NCBI GenBank assembly: GCA_000697475.1
Contig: JNEU01001111.1
Location: forward strand, 1-64,000
Origin: Lichtheimia corymbifera B2541
Taxonomy: Eukaryota > Mucoromycota > Mucoromycetes > Mucorales > Lichtheimiaceae
DNA: 64,000 bases
Direction: 5' to 3'
This document shows positions 11,175 to 22,425 of the stretch, one piece after another (the first letter of the stretch is position 1; each line of letters starts with the position of its first letter). The notes beneath the pieces were generated by a model that ran no database searches, was not told where the DNA came from, and saw only the letters and a program-made list of their open reading frames with translations. The translations under genes were made by a program, and so were the position numbers.

Positions 11175-13836
11175 TGTTATTTATGTTGAAGAGCGCACGA
11201 TACGCAGTATGTGTGGGATGTATAAAATGCGATAGAGATTTTTTCCTTTGAAAAAAAGAGAAGAAACAAGAATGGGTCGCGGGAGATGGGGAAATGGAGC
11301 GATTTAAATGCATGTCCCATGGTGGATAAAGTCGTTTTTCTCACCTCCGAACCTGCTGTATTGATGGTGGTGGTGGTGGTTTGGTGGTCTGTGTGTGTAG
11401 CGTTGGGTGTCTGTTATTGATATTGGCGGTTCTACAAACCTTGATGTGTGTGTGCCGCGTGTTTTTCTTTCTGCCGCCCATGGTTTTAGGTTATCCCTTT
11501 TTTATTGTGTCCCAGTGCCCTTTCTCTCTTTTGGTTGCATCCGAGCACATCCGTGTGAGACACAAGTAGCCCTGTGAGATGCTAGCCAAGCTCATGGGGT
11601 TGCCGATCTGGCCAGCACTAACCACGGCACAAATCTCATGGCAGATGTGCTCCATTTGCTCTTACTGATATGTTGGACCCAATGAATGGGAACAAATAGG
11701 CTAAAAAACAAGATTGGGCGGGTGTGGATGCATTGCAATAACACAATGAAGGAGGCGATTGCGTGGGTCCAAATATCTTCTCTTGTGCAAACAAAGCGAG
11801 TGGAGTGCACGGAATGACTGTGCGAGATCCGGTTTATCGATGGTTACATTCATCTCACAAAGTTGCCATACATGGGTATGCCCATCAGAAAATTGGCTAG
11901 AAGGAACAAAGTTGAAACACAGGCTGCTTGGGCGTTCATGCCTTTTTCCATGCTAACCACTTGTGGATGCACGTTTACTATTTTCTTTTACACCACGTTA
12001 GATGCTCAGGACCTGGTTATAGTCCAAGGGCAAAAGGTCATGATCAAAGTGTATACACGATACCATTGATCCTTCCGGAAAGTGAAACGTTAGCAATAGT
12101 AGTAGAATGCCAAGTGGCTTCTTTCCTGCGATGAAGTGTCTGCATAATGTGGAATCGTAACAATTCAGTGTAACCAACGTGCACTCAATGCGTCATTTGC
12201 AACCATAAGCTCACTCACTCTTTTTTTCACCTGCCTATAGGTACATCCACTTACGCGGGAAACGAACATGCCCATAAAAAAGCAATAAGACTGTTTATGA
12301 TATTCCATTGTGGAGTGCACTTGTCCTTTTGTTTGATGACCCTCGCTATCGTAGTTGATGTCTGGATGTATAGGTACACAAATGTGTGATGTGTGACAAA
12401 CTTGACGTTAGTGTAACACTCGCAGCATATATGCCCAAGCTCACTGCCATTTGCTATATGCGAAGTGATGCTTCTCTAGACCAAGTGATCTGCACGATTG
12501 CGTTTTTAAGCAACAGCGACTGCATCATCAAAGAAAGAAAGGAAAATGGGAAAAAGGAGCTGATTACTGATCGCGTGAGCGAAAACCAAGGCGTATTGTT
12601 ACTCTTAGGTGGATGATCCATCGCAATAGCTGCCGATCGTATACGCGACCGATCTTTGTGCAACTACAGAAATGTTCCTGTACCTTCCTTTGCTCATCCT
12701 TTCATCATCTCTCACGCCTGTTGAGGTTTGTGTGAGGGAGCAAGCAGCCGAGCGGAACGCGCATTGCTATTATTTGTTTGCCACTTCCTTTCTTGTAGTA
12801 CAAATCAAGCGTGGAGTAAATAGAAAATGAAACACGCACACACATACACATACCAAAAGCTTATATCAGAAGCGTTTCATGTATTTGTGTGCAAGAAAGG
12901 AGTACAACCATTTTGGATGAGAAAGATACATAACCGCATGGCACCTTACATGCGGTTGGTGCAGCAGTGCATATCATACCTAATTTGCATTTTACTCCTC
13001 TTCTATTGTTTGGGGTCACGGACGTGCACATACACAAAAACACGAACATCGGAAGACTGTGCCGGGATCAATAGGTGTTTGCATACCAGCACATCCACGA
13101 CAACGCCACTTGGATTTGTGTGTAACAACACTTTTGCTTTGTTACCAGAATGGGTCTTCTCTCGGCAATGAACAATGGGTCCCCTGCTCCTTTTTTGTGT
13201 TTCATCTTACTCCGCATCAATGCATACGCTTGCAATCAGGCTATTTTATGTCGCCAACAACAGACGACAACGCCAAACATCTATTTATCTCGAGAAAACT
13301 AATACAACATGTGTATACAACCAAGCGTTGTGTGTTGATGAAAGAAGCAATGGAGCATCACATGTGCGCTCGCACATCTGATGAGGAAGGAAACGTTGCT
13401 GGATGATTGTTATCAACAACAAGATAAGATTGGATCGGCAGTTGCACTGGTAATTACAATAAAAGTCCTCCTAGAAAGCCTCTCTTTGACATTCGATCCA
13501 TATCCTTGCTTTCACCCGCATTTTCACATCCAAATAATGGCAAATAAAACATCACTACGTCTTCCCATATACGCCAAATGCTGGTATCTGTGCTTTCCAA
13601 TATCCGAGTTCCTCGTTAAAGTGGCCATTCATATAACGGAATTGCTATTTTCTACACTTCCTTCTAAACAACTGCGTCGGGTGACCTTCGCTGAAAGCCA
13701 GCACTCTCGAGAATCCCCTTTCCCTCCTCCATTGCCCCTTTCACATGTGCCGTTTGCAACCAATTTCGATGCATCGAATTATATTATCATTTTACCAGCA
13801 ATGTTCCAATAAAAAGTGTTGCCTCTAACGTGCCGC
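11175..13836. other. Long gene-free region upstream of the homeodomain gene
   Basis: Contains only short, unconvincing ORFs with no recognisable domain or spliced reading. A GGT/GT-rich simple repeat lies at 11364-11400. The length is far above the spacers of neighbouring housekeeping genes, so it is probably regulatory DNA of the homeodomain gene, or holds a non-coding transcript I cannot see. Confidence 0.5.
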
Positions 13837-15760
13837 TCAAATAAGTAATGGACTATCAATAACTGCAAAGCCTGCAGCGACACCACCTTCATGGGTTGCA
13901 TGTGCCTTGGTCCGTAATAAATGACCACCGATTTCATTGACCATGGCCTTGTCACCATCACTACATCATTATGGTTAATTACAATACAACTCAATATCAC
14001 TCACATAGCCAACACTTACTTTAAATAAATACCATAGATGCCAAGCTCACTAGCAACATCACCCTCGATAAGCTCGCCTTCCCTGACCATGAGATTTTGC
14101 AATGGTGGACTGCGAATAAGCTCCATGAGAATGTAAGCGTTGCGTTCTTCTGGTGATAATTTCTGCAAAATGGATGGGATATCGTTGCCATAAATGTTGT
14201 TGCCGCCTCCTTCACGCTGTGGCTTCATGACAAATCGTTCTGGTTCTTCAAGTGCCATCTTGTAAGCACGTTGGCCTTCCTCAGATGAATCCAGTGGGTA
14301 CAGTCCTGTAAACGATTCACGTAAAAGGTCGGCTGTGTACACATCCACGTATTGCTCCAATACGCCAGGGACCGTCAACATTTGTTGCACCTTTTTGGCA
14401 CCAACCAGCTGATACGGCACCGTTGGACACTTGATCGACAAGGAACGTTCCACTATCAAACGAGCCTTCCATTCCTATCGAATATCTATAAGCATCCTGT
14501 CGCATCCATAAGAGGTACCTCTCTTCACTCACCTTCTCTGAAGGATAATCTTCAGGAGCATATCCGGCACGATAATATGTAACAGCAATCTCATGACCAT
14601 CTCTATTGTAGAAAAGTTTAAATTATCTTCTCATATTCCTTCCAATCACGTTCTACTTACATTAATAAAGCCTTTGTCTTGGGATCCAGTGTGGCATTAT
14701 TGTCGATTTCCTCGAGTGTGCGTCGAAGCAAACGGATACCATGACTATGAAACATGTCAATCATCATTCAGCAATCAATAGATTTGACTTACGATTCAAG
14801 AAGGGTAAATTCAATCCATCGTTGATCAAATGCGTTTCGTTCACCTGGTTGGCATACCATCAAGACATGAGCCCTACACGTATATATATGTGTATCAGTG
14901 AGATACAATCAACCCACCTTCTCCTTTGTGTTATAGATACATACTGTGGGTTGCCATAGAGCTTCCATGCACTCGCGATACCGCTTGCCAAGCATTCAAT
15001 AGAACGATTTTCAGGTAATTGACCAATGCTGATAGCGCCTTGAGCGTATTTTTCTGTTGCTTCGACCAGGTATCTTTTATAGATATATGTATGTCATATG
15101 AGATCACCTATCACGAGAACGCACACACACACCCATACCTGTGCAATCTACTTGTCCATGTGCTCAAACTTCCGAAACTAGCGGCAATCGTGTTGAATTC
15201 CACTTGCTGGATCCGAGCCGATTCAGCATCCGAGGTTGAATGCAATAGATAATCACATCGATGGATACCTAACGAGGCACGCTTCCATCACCCTTATCAG
15301 CATCCTCTTATTTGATCCTTTTCCACCTATCCTCTCATTACCTGCACTACGCCTTCTTCTTGTGTTTTGAGATAGATATCATAAAGCTTCTCCATAAAGT
15401 TATCCACGCCTTTCAACCTATATGTGTAAACGAATCAGTATACCTTATATCACTATTACAATCCTTCTTTATACACACGTACGAGCTCATGGCTTTCTTG
15501 ATGAGTGCGTCATCCAAGCTTAACTGATGAATGAGAGTGTTCCATGGTTGCTGCAAGCCTTTAGCCTTCTCAAACTCGGAACGAGGGAATGGCGTTGGAT
15601 ACAAAGCAAATGGTGCGTGGGTCACAGCACTTTGGTTTTTGAAATGTTGCTGCTTATCAACGGTAGGTCTGACGACCAGACCATGAGCAAGAGCCCAGTC
15701 AATGGCATCGGTGACAATAGTTTGACGATCGTTGGAGGAGATTGTTGGGGGATATTTCAT
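13837..15760 (-). CDS. GSH2: Glutathione synthetase
   Basis: ATP-dependent ligase that joins gamma-glutamylcysteine and glycine, the last step of glutathione synthesis, in the cytosol. Nine exons, in transcript order: 15760-15483, 15417-15342, 15281-15139, 15073-14945, 14873-14793, 14744-14661, 14602-14533, 14474-14020, 13960-13837; 479 aa, normal for the eukaryotic enzyme. Signature segments are LGIHRCDYLLHS, VCQPGERNAFDQRW, YYRAGYAPEDYPSEKEW, IKCPTVPYQLVGAKKVQQ, the glycine-rich ATP loop KPQREGGGNNIYG, and the C-terminal EGGVAAGFAVIDSPLL. The start at 15760 (MKYPPTISS) is preferred to an in-frame Met at 15835 whose extra 25 residues look like untranslated sequence. All joins are GT-AG and in phase. 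Confidence 0.95.
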
Positions 15761-17485
15761 GGTTGAGGAAAAATAAAGAAAGTTGGAAAGAAGGAACAAG
15801 GTACAACACACGCACACAAAGGTGGGGCAAACCACAGCTTACAAATCGCGTGCTTGAGAAAGATGGCATCATTGCATCGATTGAATTCCCGCGTCCATTG
15901 TGCCTTATCGGCTTCCTCAGAGCCGATGTCCGTGATATAACGCGTCTTTTAAACCTTCATACGATGACTAATCAATCCATCATTCGATTATACTTTGATA
16001 ACTATAATATAATGAAAATGACGACCTGATAGTAACATACCACTGTGTCGGATAGTGCATCCAGCAATGGGACGTGCACACCGTCTTAATCTCAAATCAC
16101 AAAATGAATATCTAGACACATCATGCCTACAAATGGGATATTGAAAATCCACCATAAAATGTGAGTGTGTATCTAAATCATATAATGTGGAATCTATGTA
16201 AATGATTGCAATCCTTGATTATGGTGGTTATGATGCATCTCGAGGGGTGTTTGTGTTAGCTGGGGAAAAAGGGGGTTTAGTTATAATAAGTAACGTTTTT
16301 GTTTACGGGATAGAAGAGCGTGGATAGGTGGTAGATTCGGCTCATCTCCGTAAATGATATGTTTGTAGATATGTCAAATGAAAATAGGGATTTTGGGGTG
16401 ATATGGCTGCTTCCCCTTCTCTCGTTACCCGGTAGTAGAATGGTGGTGGTACTACGCTTTGATCCCTACCCTTCATTACCCCTTCCCCAAGGACTACCAA
16501 TTGGCAATGTATCTTTGATACTTATTCAATCACACACAAACAGACACATAGTAGCAATTATGAACCAGTGTCAATTTGCAAAATAGCAGTTGGCAATATG
16601 GACCTCGTTAGTGTGCATAAAGTTGATCCCATGTGACACTGGCCAATCTGTGTGCAACCACACCTTTCTTCAATTGAATGACACAGTTTTTGTGGAGCGA
16701 TCAGCAACCATCAACATGATTATTCCAGGTACAACAATGGATGCCATTGGAAGTTAATATCTTCTTTCGCTCAATGTCTATCTTGCTTTCTCCTTGCATA
16801 ATGGGCTCCTTGTTACTACCAAGTAGTAATAACTACCATTCTCCTTGTAAAATGATGATCTTTTCTGAATATGTCATATGCTAAAAAATAAGGACAGCGT
16901 TAGTAATGTCGTGATTATAACATTAGCGATGATAATGATGCAGTATGATGATCCAAGATATGGCAACACGAAGGTATTTTACATGTTTACGGCCATGACG
17001 TTGCAAGGGGGTGCTATTGTTACGAGTCCACAATTATCATATACCAACGATATTGTCGCGTGTGTCATGTGTGAACGATTGCCTGTGCGTAGAGAGACAT
17101 TGCACACGTCAGCAGCATGTTGTGTATATACATCCTTGATGCTAGGAGGTGGGCGTGCGTATATAGACTCCAAGGGGAAGGTCGTACAGCAGATCAACTA
17201 TTACATGCCATGATCATTTGCCCGCGTGGATAATGCCAAGAGTCTTTTTCGTATGTATCAAAAGAGGTTATTTACATCTTTCCAAGAAGCTACATCCATA
17301 TTGATAAGTCAAAAAAGTTTTGGTCCTTTATGGTCGATTTTACGTTATACATGTAGTATATAGAACACTTTATACAACGCGAGAAAAAAACAAGAGAAAA
17401 GGGGTGATAAAGTTTGGGTCAAGGGGGGAGAAGGGGGAATGGGATGTAGGACAATTTAAGGAGCTATGGATTATGATGAGGAGCT

Positions 17486-17515
17486 GGGGGGAGGGGTTTA
17501 AAAGGGGGAAATGGG
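17486..17515 (+). other. Candidate G-quadruplex motif
   Basis: Four G runs (6, 4, 5 and 3 bases) are separated by loops of 1, 7 and 4 bases, satisfying the G3+N1-7 rule. It sits within a long purine-rich tract about 950 bp upstream of the C2H2 gene. Confidence 0.55.
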
Positions 17516-18260
17516 ATCCAGTGCGTGTGTGTATATGCGTTTAAAAAGAGTTGTCTCTCCTGAGACCTGCTGCTAAGGAGGTAACAGCACGCCGCTCATG
17601 TAATATACATGCTGTGATGCAACGCTCTCGCTGTGTGCATGTATGTATGCTACAACCCCTGTTCTCTTTTTCTCATCGCTTATGCTGTTCAAAGGAGAAA
17701 AGAAAAAGGGAGACCCTGTTTACAATTACACCCCCTTGTTCGGCTGCTGCAGGAGCACAGCGGGTCAAACACGATGATGATGGTAAAAGCAAAAGCAAAA
17801 GAATACACCCAGAGGGGTTGGGTGAAAGGAGAAGGAGATAGGTAAAAGGGCCAAATGCGCGAGGGCGCTTACATTGAGGAGACGATGCTTGAAATGGAAA
17901 GGGGAGATAAAAAGCAAGGGGAAAGCAAACAGCGGGAAAAAAGGCTTTAGTGTCTCTCTCTATTCTTTTTTCAAGGAGGTAGGGTATATACTTTTTGCAC
18001 CTATGCAAGTGGATGAAAGAGATGGGTAAACGTGCAAAGTTTAGACAGTGGAAGGAGATGATGTATATATAAAATGACGGAATAACACCGTAACCGTTTC
18101 CGGGGTTCAGAAGATACTGCTTTGCCTATTGCATTTTGCAGTGAAGCAAGCAACGGACGAGATCCTAAAGAATGGACCATTTGCGAATTGGCTTCTTGGA
18201 GGTAATATAACCAAAAAAGGGCAGTGAGCACATTGTTTCGACATGAGAGAAGGAGAATAA

Positions 18261-18290
18261 GGGGAGGGGCATATAATGGGGTGTGGGGGG
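18261..18290 (+). other. Second G-run cluster
   Basis: G runs of 4, 4, 4 and 6 are separated by 1, 8 and 3 bases, just outside the strict quadruplex rule. It lies about 190 bp upstream of the C2H2 start codon. Confidence 0.4.
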
Positions 18291-18394
18291 AGTGAGTTGA
18301 GTAGGAAGGAGTGGTAAGGGGATAAAGGGGTCAGGGTGTGTTTGTGGAAGGGACCATCGCAGATCCCCGTCAACTGCAAAGTTTGTGTTGTTCA

Positions 18395-18402
18395 TTTATA
18401 TA
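18395..18402 (+). promoter_or_regulatory. Likely TATA box of the C2H2 gene
   Basis: TTTATATA lies 67-74 nt before the ATG at 18469 and is followed by a pyrimidine-rich leader. Confidence 0.5.
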
Positions 18403-18468
18403 CCACCAACTTCGCGTTTGCACTTTCACTCTTGATCCACCCCTTTTCCTTTTTCTTCTATAACATCA

Positions 18469-19884
18469 ATGGATTCTTCTACTGCTGCTTGTTGCTTTGA
18501 CCCACCTCGTCAACAACATCATCCAGCTCATAATACCTTTTCTTTACCTCCACCTGCACATCTTCATCACGATTCCGACCATGTGTTATCGCCACCGCTT
18601 ACGCCTTCCGTATCACCATCTATGAATCATCCATCTTTTAAACGCAAGTTCCCATCTTCATCATCGTCAGAAATGAGTAGCCCTTTAGCATATACGCACC
18701 ATCATCATCAGCACGCTACACAGTCTTCATCATCAGCTGTGCCTGCGCGGTTAATGTCATCATTTGACAATGGTCAAGAACGAAGGTCATCAACAGGAGC
18801 CTTGGTGGAAGAATATCATCGTCATCCTTATTGGACAGCTGATGTGCAAAAGCAACGATCCATGTCATTTTCGGAACGTACTCCTGCCTCGCGGCGACAA
18901 CCTAACAAACAAAATAAGCATGTTTGCACATATGCGCATTGTGGATGGAGTTTTAAGCGCTATGAGCATCTCAAGCGGCACATGTTAGTGCACACAGGAG
19001 AACGTCCACATGGGTGTCCATATCCAGGTTGTGGCAAGCGGTTTAGTCGCTCCGACAACTTTCATGCCCACTATCGAACGCATACTAAAAAGGCCATTGA
19101 GCAACAACATCATCAAAAGCGTCCTAGTACAGATGACCCTTTTGCACCTCCACAAGCATCATTGGAGCAACAACATCATCCATCACCGCCGCCCACTTTG
19201 CCTCCACCACCTTCATCTTCTTTTCATTCCTATGACGACCATCATCGATACCGAGCATATCATGCTCCACCACCTCCACCACCTCCTCATTTGCCATCGG
19301 TGATGGATCGTCGTCCAGCACCAGCACCACCTAGTGAGCCAACAATGTCATCGTTCTTAAATGAACATCATCGACAGCATAATACCATCGTGGATGCATC
19401 ACCTTCACCTGCAGCGTCTTCATCATCTGATGACGAAAAGCAGCATGTATGCACACAGCCTGATTGTCAACGAAGATTCAAACGGCTCGAACATCTCAAG
19501 CGTCATATGCGAATTCACACTATGGAACGTCCCTTTCGATGCACATATCAAGGTTGTCACAAGACATTTTCACGTTCAGATAACTTAACACAACATCTCA
19601 AGACACATGAACGACGCGAATCTCGGTATAGTCAGCAACAGCGTCAAGATCAACAACGATCGTCAATGTCCTTTGTTGATTTAATGCATCCTCCTCCTCC
19701 TCCTCCATCTTCATCATATCAAGAGCAGCATTCATCATCACACCACCACCATCATTCTGCTACAATGTTGCCACCTCCCTCATCAGCTGCACTTCCTCCA
19801 ATGTCATCCTCATCAGCGCCATCAATGCATCACATGCTCAGCTGGTCCCAAAATGATGCTGCAACAGGCAGTGTTGGTTGTTAA
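18469..19884 (+). CDS. C2H2 zinc-finger transcription factor with two finger pairs
   Basis: Single-exon gene, 471 residues, predicted nuclear regulator. Finger pair 1 lies at about residues 152-205 ([20 protein letters not shown], then [19 protein letters not shown]). Pair 2 lies at about 327-379 ([20 protein letters not shown], then [20 protein letters not shown]). Both pairs have the TGERP/TMERP-type linker and the FKRxEHLKRH plus FSRSDN helices known from fungal stress and developmental regulators such as Ste12-type and Msn2/FlbC-like fingers. The two pairs resemble each other closely, which suggests internal duplication. The rest is low complexity, rich in Ser, Pro, His and Gln. A TATA box lies just upstream. 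No orthologue is assigned. Confidence 0.88.
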   Translation: MDSSTAACCFDPPRQQHHPAHNTFSLPPPAHLHHDSDHVLSPPLTPSVSPSMNHPSFKRKFPSSSSSEMSSPLAYTHHHHQHATQSSSSAVPARLMSSFDNGQERRSSTGALVEEYHRHPYWTADVQKQRSMSFSERTPASRRQPNKQNKHVCTYAHCGWSFKRYEHLKRHMLVHTGERPHGCPYPGCGKRFSRSDNFHAHYRTHTKKAIEQQHHQKRPSTDDPFAPPQASLEQQHHPSPPPTLPPPPSSSFHSYDDHHRYRAYHAPPPPPPPHLPSVMDRRPAPAPPSEPTMSSFLNEHHRQHNTIVDASPSPAASSSSDDEKQHVCTQPDCQRRFKRLEHLKRHMRIHTMERPFRCTYQGCHKTFSRSDNLTQHLKTHERRESRYSQQQRQDQQRSSMSFVDLMHPPPPPPSSSYQEQHSSSHHHHHSATMLPPPSSAALPPMSSSSAPSMHHMLSWSQNDAATGSVGC

Positions 19885-20237
19885 TTCTGCTCACTCCTCA
19901 CTTTGCTTATATACATCATACAAGCTTCCATCCATATTCCCCCATCTCTTGCTTTTACCCATACATCGTTGCTCTTTTTTTTTACATACGTTTGCCATTA
20001 TAATTGTTGTGTTTCTTGCAGATAAAGAAAAAGTTTCCACAATCGTACGCTTTCACATATCCACCTCACTCTCTCTCTCTTTTCCTTTTGTGTCCAATAA
20101 CGTGTAAATGATGATGATGATGTAAATGGGGTCGTGTATTTTGAATGAAAATGTCGATAAGAAAAGAACGTCGTATAGGTGCTGCTGAAATGAAATCCAG
20201 TAGTTTATTGTGACATGTTGAGCGTGTAGAATACTGC
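19885..20237. other. Convergent spacer, C2H2 gene / RPL36
   Basis: Pyrimidine-rich sequence and a short ATG-rich triplet run near 20107-20123. No gene was found. Confidence 0.5.
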
Positions 20238-20700
20238 TTAGTGCTGACGACGAGACTCGGCAATAACACCTTGAAGCTCATCGATTTTCTTCTTGGCACG
20301 GACGAAGGTACCGAGCTATTATAAGCCAAGGACAAGAGGTCAGTCATTGAGAGGTGTAATGAGATCATATGAGCAAGTCAACTTACTCTTCTCTTGGTGA
20401 GCTTCTTGGCACGCTTGTCACGGGAGTTCTTGATCAATTCCATGACACGACGCTCATAGGGGGCGAAGCCAGCAACTTCACGGACGATGCTGCGGACGAA
20501 AGCAGTGCGCTTGCCAATAGCCTAATGGGGGGAAACGAATGTCAATGCCATGGACTCCAAAACGATATATCCAATCCATCCATCCATCCATCCATCCATC
20601 TACATACACGACGCTGGGAAGGCTTCTGCTTGAGTTCACGGCGAGTGGTGATGTGGCCTTTGTTGATGCCAACAGCGATGCCAGACTTGGGAGCGACCAT
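20238..20700 (-). CDS. RPL36: 60S ribosomal protein L36 (eL36)
   Basis: Large-subunit ribosomal protein of 101 residues. Exons are 20700-20608, 20521-20387 and 20315-20238, all GT-AG and all joining at codon boundaries. Family features are [10 protein letters not shown] near the start, [19 protein letters not shown] in the middle and [17 protein letters not shown] toward the basic end. Length matches yeast and animal eL36. Intron 1 (20522-20607) contains a run of ATCC units at 20569-20600. It lies between two C2H2 regulator genes. Confidence 0.95.
20569..20600. repeat. ATCC tetranucleotide microsatellite in RPL36 intron 1
   Basis: About seven ATCC/CATC units lie in a row, wholly inside the intron and clear of both splice sites. 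Confidence 0.8.
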
Positions 20701-21162
20701 TTGCTGTTATTGATTAGAAGGGAGGAAGGATCGATGCGCTGTGGATGGCTATGTCAGGTAAAGCAGCCCGCCACTCGCCTTCCTTCAGCTGAGAATGAAA
20801 TGTATCCAATCAACCATTTACCCTGCACAGCCAGCCACCTTTGCACACTTATAATAAAGGGTTATCTTACATATATCCTTCTCATGTTCTTCAACATTTG
20901 ATATCCAATAAATGGCATCTTTTGGTAATATAGAGAGATAAAGAGCTTACTGTACAAGGTTTATATGTAAAAAAAGGAAAATAACAGGGGCATGTATGTA
21001 TGTGGAAGGCTCTATATATGGCGAGTGGAGGCGTACTTAAAAAAAGGATGGATGAAAACTTCTATAGAGGCAAACATTATACAAATGAATAAGGAAACAC
21101 GTATTCGAGCAAGCGAAAAAAGCACTTTGGAAAGGGAGACGACCGATAGATTGGAAATGACT
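20701..21162. other. RPL36 upstream region
   Basis: Lies between the RPL36 start and the stop of the next minus-strand gene, so it should hold the RPL36 promoter. TATA-like ACATATATCC lies near 20870. No gene was found. Confidence 0.45.
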
Positions 21163-22256
21163 TTACAGCTGATGGAAGGATGGTGACGACAAGGTTGAGG
21201 TATTGCAAGATACCGGTGAAGGATGTGGTGACTTTGCATGACGTTTCATATCGTGCTTTCGAGCAAATCGCTTGCCACACAAAGGGCAAAGATGATTCTT
21301 GGGTCGATTGGGATCATGAGTAAGGACATGTTCCTTCATGTTATTGGCTCGGTTGCTTGTATGAGGGCAATGGGGACAATAATGGATGCGTGGACCAGTT
21401 CCTCGACGGCGTTTCTTTGTGCCTGATGATGATGACGATGATGAAGATGATGGTACAGACATGGTTGATGGTGCCATCATACTAGTGGGATCAAGATAAC
21501 CCATTTGAGGAGTTGTGAGAGAAGTGGTTCCTAGCTCCATGTGATCCAGGAACGGGGTGGTTTCAAAATGTGACATAGCGGGCGACACCATATCATGCTG
21601 CATAAACATACAGCTACTGGTGCTACTCATGGCAGGTGATGAAATTGACATTTGCTGCTGATCAAAAGAGGATGATTGCATGTTGAATGACACAGGGCTG
21701 CCAAGCAATTCATTAAGGCAAAAGTCATGCTGATCCTGCAGCATTGTTGTGTTGTTACTGACATTGGTGGCGGCGGTGGTGTCATCGGTAAACATCAAGT
21801 CAGCCATGGATGATCCAAATGAAGAAGGAGCAAAGCTGGTATCTAAAATGTTATTCTGTCAGACAACCAACAATTCGGGTCGGATCAAATAGCGCTCCTT
21901 TTGTCGGGAATCAACTTACCATTTTCAGGTGAAAATGAATACAGACTCTCGTCGCTTGCAGAAAATGGTGACAGCAAACTGTTATTGTGGGGATGGGAGT
22001 AAGAGATGGTAGAATGATTTGTAGTGGAAGGAATAGCAATGGGAACAGCAGCAGAGGAAGGTGATAGTGATCCTGTAATGATGGCAGGATCATATTCATG
22101 AGGAAAACAAGAAGCAGACATCATAGTAGGGTCCTGATGTTGGTTGTTGGGAATACAAGTAGTATTGGTAGTGGTATTGGCACATTCTGATGAATTGGCA
22201 AATAGGTTGTCACCAAGAAGGATTTCGTTCGAAGATACAAAGAATGGAGTGGACAT
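21163..22256 (-). CDS. C2H2 zinc-finger transcription factor
   Basis: Predicted nuclear regulator of 338 residues. Exons are 22256-21920 and 21842-21163; the 77-nt intron joins in phase 1. A basic stretch KKRRR (about residue 255) precedes two adjacent C-terminal fingers: CPHCPHTSNRANNMKEHVLTH (about 268-288) and CPLCGKRFARKHDMKRH with a slightly longer His spacing (about 298-319). The KRFARKHDMKRH helix is common in fungal regulators with two C-terminal fingers. The N-terminal two thirds are Ser/Thr/Met-rich and disordered-looking. A TATATAA box lies about 165 nt upstream. I cannot assign an orthologue. Confidence 0.83.
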
Positions 22257-22417
22257 TCGTAATAAGTTAAAAAGAAGTTTGGGGGTGGTTGTTGGGTTAA
22301 GGTAAAAGTGCTATTCTCAATTGACAATGAAAGGAAAAGGGAATAGGATAAAGAGAATTGTCAAGGATAAATCTTGGTCGGGAAAAAGCCGTGTTTGGGC
22401 TGGAGGTCATGGTGTTC

Positions 22418-22425
22418 TTATATAA
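22418..22425 (-). promoter_or_regulatory. Likely TATA box of the C2H2 gene at 21163-22256
   Basis: TTATATAA on the minus strand, about 160-170 nt before the ATG. Confidence 0.45.

Larger units (their letters stand above)
15761..18468. other. Divergent 2.7 kb region between GSH2 and a C2H2 gene
   Basis: No gene was recognised. The GSH2 side is ordinary AT-rich DNA. Between about 17370 and 18345 the plus strand is strongly purine-rich with repeated G runs, described separately. The ORFs in that part are read-through of low-complexity DNA. Confidence 0.5.

Noticed and set aside
13381..13812. 143-codon open frame upstream of the GSH2 stop
   Set aside because: No domain, no splice partners, skewed composition, and it lies antisense-side in a gene-free region.
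17551..17845. Two overlapping frames of 70-96 codons
   Set aside because: Both follow purine-rich low-complexity DNA; peptides are Lys/Arg runs without a family signature.
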